A stretch of 10,759 bases of DNA from Syntrophomonadaceae bacterium. Its GTDB lineage: Bacteria; Bacillota; Dethiobacteria; DTU022; UBA8154. Shown piece by piece: positions 6,602 to 10,759 of this stretch. The translations under genes and the position numbers were made by a program. Each line of letters opens with the position of its first letter. Position 1 is the stretch's first letter. The DNA lies in NCBI GenBank assembly GCA_007122565.1, contig SKTJ01000255.1, positions 1 to 10,759 of the forward strand, read 5' to 3'. The notes beneath the pieces are model-generated. The model searched no databases. It was given only the letters and a program-made list of their open reading frames with translations, and was not told the origin of the DNA.

Positions 6602-7612
6602 ATGTTTAATGCGAAGAGGATGACAGCCCGCAAGGTTTCAGTTTACTTGAGCGCTGTTTTGTTATTTACTCTTATCTTTTACTTAAACTGGCCGCAACGT
6701 GAACTGATCGATGAAGATGTCTATTTTCTAGGCCGTAATATGCAGGGTTTTTCTCCCGAGCAAACAGAGGAGCTTCTGATTGCCCGATTTGTGGAGTGGC
6801 AGCAGAACCCTGTGGATGCTCTTTATGATCCGAAGCGGCAGGTCATCATTCCGGAGCTCTGGGGCTACAGAGTAGATATTAATAAAACTTTGAACAGGAT
6901 ACTTACAGCTTCTTCCGGTCAGGCAGTTTTTCCTACTTTGGAACCACTATCCCCCAACGTAAGCATTGCTGATTATCCGGCAGCATTTATTGAACAGGGT
7001 AATCCACAAAAAAATGAAGTAGCTTTGATGATCAATGTAGCCTGGGGCTCAGAACATTTGCAGCCCATGCTAGATGCGCTGGATTCCGAAAATGTCCGGG
7101 GAACTTTTTTTGTGGTTGGCCGGTGGGCGCAGGAGCATGAACCCCTGCTGCGGGAGATTGCATCGCGTGGCCATGAATTGGCTAACCACGGTCATACTGA
7201 TGCTCTGGTTTATACAAAGCTAACTCCCGCAGAAATGGAAACCGGATTAAATGATGTAAACACACTAATCAAAACAGCTACGGGTCAGACAGCAAAATAT
7301 TTCACCCCACACAAGGGGGAGTTTAATGAACTGGTCCTGGAAGTAGTTTCAAGAGTGGGGATGCGCACCGTCCTGTGGACGGTTGATACCGTGGACTGGA
7401 ATAAACCCGGGGTGGAAAAAATGAAGAATAAAATTTTGACCAAGCTAACGGGTGGCGGAATTATTCTTATGCATCCCACTGAAGATACAGTAACATTTCT
7501 ACAGGAAACGATCCCCCTGATTAAGCAAAAAGGGTTTGATATTGTAACGATGGATCAGTTGTTCTGCCCCCACTATCCTCCTTCGATCATCAGGTTTAGT
7601 GAACTCCAGTGA
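6602..7612 (+). CDS. ylxY: YlxY-like sporulation polysaccharide deacetylase-fold protein with N-terminal wall domain
   Basis: A 336-aa protein with an N-terminal membrane anchor (about 13-28), an extracytoplasmic domain (about 37-117) related to the YoaR/VanW N-terminal domain, and a C-terminal NodB fold (about 135-325). Position after pnp and the block ALMINVAWGSE (141-151) match the B. subtilis YlxY group, a deacetylase family confined to spore formers. Active-site positions are mixed. The TFDD Asp is Asn145; the H-x3-H pair is His196 with Asp200; the motif-3 Arg is Thr235. VLWTVDTVDW (Asp262, Asp265) and His291 in IILMHP are kept. Deacetylase activity is therefore doubtful. ATG at 6602 is preferred to 6596 because GAGGGG (6590-6595) has correct spacing only for 6602. 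The stop codon overlaps the GTG of the next gene, which suggests coupled translation. Confidence 0.85.
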   Translation: MFNAKRMTARKVSVYLSAVLLFTLIFYLNWPQRELIDEDVYFLGRNMQGFSPEQTEELLIARFVEWQQNPVDALYDPKRQVIIPELWGYRVDINKTLNRILTASSGQAVFPTLEPLSPNVSIADYPAAFIEQGNPQKNEVALMINVAWGSEHLQPMLDALDSENVRGTFFVVGRWAQEHEPLLREIASRGHELANHGHTDALVYTKLTPAEMETGLNDVNTLIKTATGQTAKYFTPHKGEFNELVLEVVSRVGMRTVLWTVDTVDWNKPGVEKMKNKILTKLTGGGIILMHPTEDTVTFLQETIPLIKQKGFDIVTMDQLFCPHYPPSIIRFSELQ

Positions 7613-8466
7613 AGAGAATAGTTGTTTTATCCATGAAAGGTATTTTAATATTTGTTTTAACAGTAATTGTATTGATGAGTACTGTTGCTATGAATATGCG
7701 GGATACCTACAACCGTTTACAGCACGGAGTTTCCCGGGGCGTTTACCTGGGGGAAATCCTTATGGAAAAGAAATTGGAATCGGAAGTTACAGCAATTGTG
7801 GAACAAGAGAGTTTGCTTTTATTTAAGCGTCCCCGAAACGCATATTTCGATCGCCTGACTGGACAATTGGTAAAAGAAATCTACGGAGAAAAAGTCGATG
7901 TTCAGGCTACAGTAGCGATGATAATGGAGGGAGAACCTCATAACATCTATAGTCCTGTAACGGTGCCCCTTGAGCCGGAGATTACCGTGGATGTTTATCG
8001 GGATATCACGGAACGGCTTGGTTCTTTTGGAACCGGCTATGGGAACGGGGGAAGGGCTGAAAATATCAGACTGGCTGCATCATTTATCCACAATTATCTG
8101 CTCGGTCCCGGAGAAGTCTTTTCCTTCAACCAGGTTACAGGACATAATAACCCGGGAAGGGGATATAAACCTGCTCCCATCATTGTAGGTAATAACGTCA
8201 TACCCGGATATGGGGGAGGAGTATGCCAGGTTTCCTCTACGCTGTACAATGCTGTTTTGTTTTCAGAGTTGGAAATCGTGGAGAGATTCCCTCACAGCAG
8301 GCCGATTGGCTATGTGCCTATGGGGAGAGACGCCACAGTATCCGGCCACCTCGATTTTAAATTTCGTAATAATACAAATAAGTATATCTTAATCAAAGGA
8401 GGCGGTGGGGGGGGGTACGTCTACTTTGAGATCTGGAGCAGCCCTGCGGGGGTAGTTGACAGTTGA
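7609..8466 (+). CDS. VanW family protein, membrane-anchored
   Basis: A 285-aa protein with an N-terminal membrane segment (about 9-27), a YoaR-like region (about 35-130) and a VanW domain (about 135-275). The hallmark GGGVCQVSSTLYNA block starts at residue 202 with Cys206, preceded by LGPGEVFSFNQVTG and followed by FPHSRPIGYVPMGRDATVS. VanW proteins accompany peptidoglycan-modifying genes, but their biochemical role is not established. The GTG start at 7609 overlaps the TGA of the previous gene (bases 7610-7612) and has no strong ribosome binding site, so reinitiation is likely; ATG 7633 is a weaker alternative. The C-terminus is short: after the VanW core come six glycines, partly from a 9-G run (8407-8415), then YVYFEIWSS, and the gene ends inside a tandem AGTTGAC repeat. 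There is no G5 domain of the kind longer YoaR proteins carry. Confidence 0.9.
   Translation: MKRIVVLSMKGILIFVLTVIVLMSTVAMNMRDTYNRLQHGVSRGVYLGEILMEKKLESEVTAIVEQESLLLFKRPRNAYFDRLTGQLVKEIYGEKVDVQATVAMIMEGEPHNIYSPVTVPLEPEITVDVYRDITERLGSFGTGYGNGGRAENIRLAASFIHNYLLGPGEVFSFNQVTGHNNPGRGYKPAPIIVGNNVIPGYGGGVCQVSSTLYNAVLFSELEIVERFPHSRPIGYVPMGRDATVSGHLDFKFRNNTNKYILIKGGGGGGYVYFEIWSSPAGVVDS
8407..8415 (+). other. Run of nine G within the VanW gene
   Basis: Nine consecutive G at 8407-8415 sit inside a longer G-rich stretch encoding six glycines near the C-terminus. The reading frame on both sides fits the VanW family (KYILIK before, YVYFEIW after), so the length shown is in frame. Such a run is prone to replication slippage and also to sequencing error; a change of one base would alter only the last ~18 residues. 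Confidence 0.75.
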
Positions 8467-8467
8467 C
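8454..8467 (+). repeat. Tandem AGTTGAC x2 at the end of the VanW gene
   Basis: AGTTGAC is repeated without a gap at 8454-8460 and 8461-8467. It encodes the last residues (VVDS) and the stop codon of the VanW gene, and each copy forms TTGACA with the following base. It looks like a short repeat that has become part of the gene end and of a downstream promoter. Confidence 0.7.
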
Positions 8468-8491
8468 ATGATGGTAAAAGGGTCATAAACT
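8463..8491 (+). promoter_or_regulatory. Probable promoter for dut, with -35 supplied by the tandem repeat
   Basis: A perfect -35 consensus TTGACA (8463-8468) is followed after 17 bases by TAAACT (8486-8491), a 4/6 match to the -10. Transcription would start around 8497-8499. The upstream copy of TTGACA (8456-8461) has no -10 at the right distance. This explains how dut could be transcribed separately from the wall-protein genes. Confidence 0.5.
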
Positions 8492-8498
8492 GGGTTAA

Positions 8499-8520
8499 AA
8501 CGATCTTTATGGTGATCGTT
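8499..8520. promoter_or_regulatory. Perfect 7-bp dyad at the predicted dut transcription start
   Basis: AACGATC (8499-8505) is the exact reverse complement of GATCGTT (8514-8520), with an 8-base centre TTTATGGT. It begins at the predicted +1 and ends 18 bases before the dut start. No T run follows, so it is not a terminator. It could be an operator or a 5' hairpin that protects the mRNA; neither is demonstrated. Confidence 0.4.
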
Positions 8521-8538
8521 GAAGAAAGGTTGAACAAA

Positions 8539-8988
8539 ATGAGCACAGACATTAACGTTTTGATCAAAAAAATGCCCCATGCCCAGGATTTATCCCTTCC
8601 TGTTTATATGAGTGAGTATGCGGCAGGAATGGATCTATGTGCTGCGGTAGCGGGTGATGTTATACTGGAACCGGGAAAATACAAACTTATTCCCACCGGG
8701 ATCGCCATCGCTTTGCCACACGGCTATGAAGGTCAGATAAGACCGCGTAGTGGACTGGCACTTAAACATGGCCTGACATTGTTAAACGCGCCGGGCACTA
8801 TTGACGCAGACTACCGGGGGGAAATCAAGGTTATTCTAATCAATCATGGTGAAACAGCGTACTATCTTAAAAGAGGCGATCGGGTAGCTCAGTTGGTCAT
8901 ACAGGCGGTAGCCAGGGCAATTTTAAAACAAGTGGACAACCTCCCGGAGACCTTGCGGGGCGAGGGCGGATTCGGTCATACTGGATAA
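8539..8988 (+). CDS. dut: dUTP diphosphatase (dUTPase)
   Basis: Dut hydrolyses dUTP to dUMP and pyrophosphate, keeping uracil out of DNA and feeding dTMP synthesis; the family is a cytoplasmic homotrimer. All five motifs are present: AAGMDL (28-33), RPRSGLA (68-74), GTIDADYRGE (86-95, with catalytic Asp89), RGDRVAQLVIQ, and the C-terminal RGEGGFGHTG that closes over the active site. I chose ATG 8539, giving 150 aa, which fits the normal dUTPase length. The longer in-frame ATG at 8509 has no ribosome binding site and lies in the loop of a dyad about 10 bases from the predicted transcription start. The ribosome binding site for 8539 is modest (GAAAGG, 8524-8529). It is the only nucleotide-pool gene in this block. 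Confidence 0.95.
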   Translation: MSTDINVLIKKMPHAQDLSLPVYMSEYAAGMDLCAAVAGDVILEPGKYKLIPTGIAIALPHGYEGQIRPRSGLALKHGLTLLNAPGTIDADYRGEIKVILINHGETAYYLKRGDRVAQLVIQAVARAILKQVDNLPETLRGEGGFGHTG

Positions 8989-8996
8989 TTTTTTTT
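8970..8996 (+). terminator. Weak intrinsic terminator overlapping the dut stop codon
   Basis: Bases 8970-8976 can pair with 8980-8986 (seven pairs, two of them G-U, loop of three), followed by AA and then eight T (8989-8996). The stem covers the last dut codons and the first base of the TAA stop. The long T run is convincing, but the stem is weak. Confidence 0.4.
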
Positions 8997-9020
8997 GACT
9001 GTATTTATGGGATCCTGGAA

Positions 9021-9050
9021 TGAATAGAAGCGTTGCAGTAGGAAATAATA
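9021..9050 (+). promoter_or_regulatory. Possible forespore sigma-G promoter for the stress-protein gene
   Basis: TGAATA (9021-9026), a 17-base spacer and AATAATA (9044-9050) resemble the sigma-G pattern TGAATA-17/18-CATA(A/C)TA, with one mismatch in the -10. The start would fall about 18 bases before the AGGAGG. No good sigma-A or sigma-B match was found in the 99-base gap. This is a motif match by eye only. Confidence 0.3.
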
Positions 9051-9087
9051 GTTTTACACGCCAATAAAAATTCTAGGAGGCATAAAT

Positions 9088-9585
9088 ATGTCAAAAGCGG
9101 TAATCGGAGTTTTTAGGTCGGAAGACAGAGCAAAAGAGGCAATCAATGAACTCAGGTCCGAGGGTTTTGATGAACGAGAAATATCTATGATTGTTAGGGA
9201 TGATGAAGGCGGGGAAGGCGGAGAAGGCGGAGACAGGGGCGAAGGTTTTAGTATGGAACGTCAGGACCTCAGTGAAGGTGTGATATCCGGTGGAGCCCTT
9301 GGTGGCGTTGCCGGTATTCTGGCTGGAGCTGGAGCACTGCTCATACCGGGAGTGGGCCCAATCGTGGCTGCGGGACCGTTGGCTGCTTTCCTTACCGGAG
9401 TAGTAGGAGGCGGTATTGTCGGGGGGCTAGTGGATTATGGCATTCCCGAGGAAAGAGGGCGCCACTTTGAAAGCAGGGTCAGGCAGGGGGATATCCTTGT
9501 TACATTGAAAGTTGAAGAAGAAAAAGCGGACGAGGTAACTAACCTGCTTGAGAGATACGGAGCGGAAGATGTTGAGAGCCACTAG
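9088..9585 (+). CDS. General stress protein 17M / YflT-like, glycine-rich
   Basis: A 165-aa protein whose N-terminus (KAVIGVFRSEDRAKEAINEL, then GFDEREISMIV) matches the YflT/GSP17M-type domain, a compact ferredoxin-like fold of unknown biochemical activity found in stress-induced Firmicutes proteins. After an acidic Gly-Glu linker (three EGG units, residues 40-48) comes a Gly/Ala-rich hydrophobic stretch (about 67-115), long enough for two membrane passes or a glycine-zipper hairpin. An acidic C-terminal segment (GDILVTLKVEEEKADEVTNLL) then completes the family pattern. AGGAGG at 9075-9080 is 7 bases before the ATG, one of the best ribosome binding sites here. It is probably monocistronic, with a strong terminator behind it. 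Function is unknown; the possible sigma-G promoter and its position before dpaA hint at a spore role. Confidence 0.8.
   Translation: MSKAVIGVFRSEDRAKEAINELRSEGFDEREISMIVRDDEGGEGGEGGDRGEGFSMERQDLSEGVISGGALGGVAGILAGAGALLIPGVGPIVAAGPLAAFLTGVVGGGIVGGLVDYGIPEERGRHFESRVRQGDILVTLKVEEEKADEVTNLLERYGAEDVESH
9205..9231 (+). repeat. Three tandem 9-base repeats inside the stress-protein gene
   Basis: GAAGGCGGG, GAAGGCGGA and GAAGGCGGA run head to tail at 9205-9231 and encode three Glu-Gly-Gly units in the linker between the N-terminal domain and the hydrophobic segment. Units of nine bases keep the frame, so copy number could vary without breaking the gene. Confidence 0.75.
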
Positions 9586-9604
9586 CTTTACTATAAATAA
9601 GTGG

Positions 9605-9634
9605 AAAAAGCGCCTTAAAAAAAGGCGCTTTTTT
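9605..9634. terminator. Strong intrinsic terminator after the stress-protein gene
   Basis: Bases 9605-9616 pair perfectly with 9622-9633 (12 pairs with a GC-rich core GCGCC/GGCGC) around a five-A loop. T runs follow on the + strand, and the matching A run would serve as T on the other strand, so it could act in both directions. It isolates the dipicolinate operon from upstream transcription. Confidence 0.93.
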
Positions 9635-9638
9635 ATTT

Positions 9639-9667
9639 CACACACATAACCTGCTTTTCATAGTATG
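9639..9667 (+). promoter_or_regulatory. Candidate sigma-K promoter for dpaAB
   Basis: CACA (9639-9642), a 16-base spacer and CATAGTATG (9659-9667) match the mother-cell sigma-K pattern (A/C)AC(A/C)-16-CATAnnnTA, with only the final base differing. It lies between the strong terminator and dpaA. In B. subtilis the dipicolinate synthase operon is transcribed by sigma-K, so site, spacing and gene function agree. Confidence 0.55.
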
Positions 9668-9712
9668 TTGTATAAACACGGAAAAATGTAAAGGTGTAAA
9701 GGGGGGAGATAA

Positions 9713-10633
9713 TTGGAGTTTTCCTTAAAGGGATTGAAAATACTGATAATTGGCGGTGATAAAAGAGAACGGGAACTTTTTTTTCACCTTCACAAAATGG
9801 GTGCACAAGTATGTATGTATGGTTTTAACGAGGGGGAACCCTTTAATGATATAAACCTGGCGCGTGACCTTGATGAAGCGCTCCGTCGTGCTAATGTAGT
9901 GATTACTCCGTTAAATGGAATCGAAAAAGAAGGACTGATTTATACTCCTTTTATTGATAAAAAAATTAATGTGCTCGACGTTGCCTTTCAGGAATGTATT
10001 CAGCCAGGTACACTATTCATAGCCGGATATTTAAATCCGTATATTAAGAAAATGTTACAGCAAAAAAATGTAATTGTCTGTGAAACCAGAGAGATGGATG
10101 AAATCTCCATCTTAAATGCTATCCCCACGGCAGAGGGAGCTATTCAGACAGCCATGCAGGAAACAGATATTACCATTCATAATAGTCAGTGCTTTGTCCT
10201 CGGCTTTGGTCGCTGCGGCAGGGTATTGGCAGAAATGTTGAAAGGCCTTAGTGCAATTGTTACTGTAGTGGCCCGCCGTAGCGAAGTATTAACCTGGGTT
10301 CAGGCATCCAGTATGAAACCGCTGCTGTTGTCTGAGTTGGCTGGAGGGATAAATAAAGCTGACATCATTTTTAACACGATTCCTTCAGTCGTAGTGGATG
10401 GGGAAATACTCTGTAATGTCAAAAAAGAGGCGTTAATTATTGATCTTGCCACATACCCGGGAGGCATAGATTTTGATGCAGCCGGACGGATGGGTATTAA
10501 TACAATCGTCCTACCCGGCCTGCCGGGAAAAGTAGCGCCCAAAACAGCAGGGAAAATATTATGTCAGGTTTACCCTTACCTAATTATTTCCGCTTTGAAA
10601 GGAGGAAAGTATCTTGAATTTAAAAGGGATTAA
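9713..10633 (+). CDS. dpaA: Dipicolinate synthase subunit A
   Basis: DpaA (SpoVFA) works with DpaB in the mother cell to oxidise dihydrodipicolinate, a lysine-pathway intermediate, to dipicolinic acid, which is moved into the spore core with calcium for heat resistance. The N-terminal dipicolinate-synthase domain (about 5-125) starts LKGLKILIIGGDKRERELF. The NAD(P)-binding Rossmann domain starts at FVLGFGRCGRVLAEML, with GFGRCG at 164-169. The end carries the conserved IDLATYPGGIDFDAA and LPGLPGKVAPKTAG blocks. At 306 aa it is close to the B. subtilis protein. The TTG start at 9713 is 5 bases after a GGGGGGAG ribosome binding site (9701-9708 region). The gene overlaps dpaB by 20 bases, so the two subunits are probably made together. 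It clearly marks the organism as an endospore former. Confidence 0.97.
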   Translation: MEFSLKGLKILIIGGDKRERELFFHLHKMGAQVCMYGFNEGEPFNDINLARDLDEALRRANVVITPLNGIEKEGLIYTPFIDKKINVLDVAFQECIQPGTLFIAGYLNPYIKKMLQQKNVIVCETREMDEISILNAIPTAEGAIQTAMQETDITIHNSQCFVLGFGRCGRVLAEMLKGLSAIVTVVARRSEVLTWVQASSMKPLLLSELAGGINKADIIFNTIPSVVVDGEILCNVKKEALIIDLATYPGGIDFDAAGRMGINTIVLPGLPGKVAPKTAGKILCQVYPYLIISALKGGKYLEFKRD

Positions 10634-10759
10634 AATTGGGTTTGCCCTTACCGGTTCACACTGTACCATTGCTTCAGTTCTCTTTCAGATTGAAGCGCTT
10701 GTCGCTGAAGGTGCACAATTATTTCCAATTGTTTCCCCAACTGTGCAGGCTGAGAATAC
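10614..10759 (+). CDS. dpaB: Dipicolinate synthase subunit B (partial, cut by window end)
   Basis: The first 48 codons are present. The start MNLKGIKIGFALTGSHCT and the following AEGAQLFPIVSPTV match the flavoprotein-fold DpaB (SpoVFB), the partner of DpaA in making dipicolinic acid during sporulation. The TTG start at 10614 lies 8 bases after an excellent AAAGGAGG (10598-10605) and inside the 3' end of dpaA, in a different frame. The GSHCT loop is the phosphate-binding part of the flavoprotein fold. The rest lies beyond the window; in Bacillus the operon continues with asd, dapG and dapA. Confidence 0.93.
   Translation, partial: MNLKGIKIGFALTGSHCTIASVLFQIEALVAEGAQLFPIVSPTVQAEN

Noticed and set aside
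7599..7826. Plus-strand frame of 75 codons overlapping the start of the VanW gene
   Set aside because: Its translation is unlike any family, while the GTG frame at 7609 gives a signal anchor and a VanW domain. It is a shadow frame.
8505..8541. ATG at 8509 as the dut start
   Set aside because: No ribosome binding site. It falls in the centre of a dyad about ten bases from the predicted transcription start, and it would add residues not present in usual dUTPases.
9001..9016. Sigma-B-like site (TATGGGAT) upstream of the stress protein
   Set aside because: The -10-like GGGATC is a poor match to GGGTAT and no GTTT-type -35 is properly spaced. The sigma-G-like pair downstream is better.
1..10759. 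CRISPR array, tRNA genes, insertion sequences or phage genes
   Set aside because: No regularly spaced repeats, no tRNA-like T-loop with cloverleaf pattern, and no transposase or integrase motifs were found. Repeats present are short and few.

Overview
This window comes from the chromosome of an endospore-forming Firmicute, most likely a Clostridia member of the Peptococcaceae/Desulfotomaculum type. The evidence is the gene order rbfA-nrnA-truB-ribF-rpsO-pnp followed by a YlxY-type deacetylase gene and the dipicolinate synthase genes dpaA-dpaB, which resembles the Bacillus/Clostridia arrangement. Strong purine-rich Shine-Dalgarno sites and frequent TTG starts also fit. All recognisable genes lie on the + strand, and no gap exceeds about 170 bases. 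I see no tRNA, rRNA, CRISPR array, transposase or prophage gene.

Bases 1-3094 hold RNA maturation and flavin genes: the 3' end of rbfA (30S maturation), nrnA (nano-RNA/pAp phosphatase), truB (tRNA psi55 synthase) and ribF (FMN/FAD synthesis). A 169-base spacer before truB contains short diverged repeats. Bases 3095-5737 hold rpsO (ribosomal protein S15) with its own sigma-A promoter and a structured leader, then a terminator/attenuator, then pnp (PNPase), which ends in a terminator that overlaps its stop codon.

Bases 5738-8466 are the most unusual part. They encode two adjacent proteins with a NodB/polysaccharide-deacetylase fold whose catalytic residues are partly replaced (a short PdaB-like one and a longer YlxY-like one), then a VanW-family protein translationally coupled to the second. 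The YlxY-like and VanW proteins share a related extracytoplasmic N-terminal domain. All three look membrane-anchored and probably act on, or bind, spore or cell-wall peptidoglycan. The VanW gene ends in a 9-G run and a TTGACA-containing tandem repeat, and that repeat appears to supply the -35 box of the next gene.

Bases 8467-10759 hold dut (dUTPase, with its own likely promoter and a perfect dyad at its start), a YflT/GSP17M-like glycine-rich stress protein behind a possible sigma-G promoter, a strong terminator, and the dipicolinate operon dpaA-dpaB (dpaB cut by the window edge) behind a good match to a sigma-K promoter. Compared with Bacillus, where the M16 peptidase gene mlpA and the PRC-barrel gene ymxH lie between ylxY and dpaA, this genome has VanW, dut and the stress protein there.

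Most of the window is conserved core genome. The candidates for new biology are the pair of degenerate deacetylases with the domain-sharing VanW partner, the rpsO leader, and the dut promoter/dyad built on a repeat.
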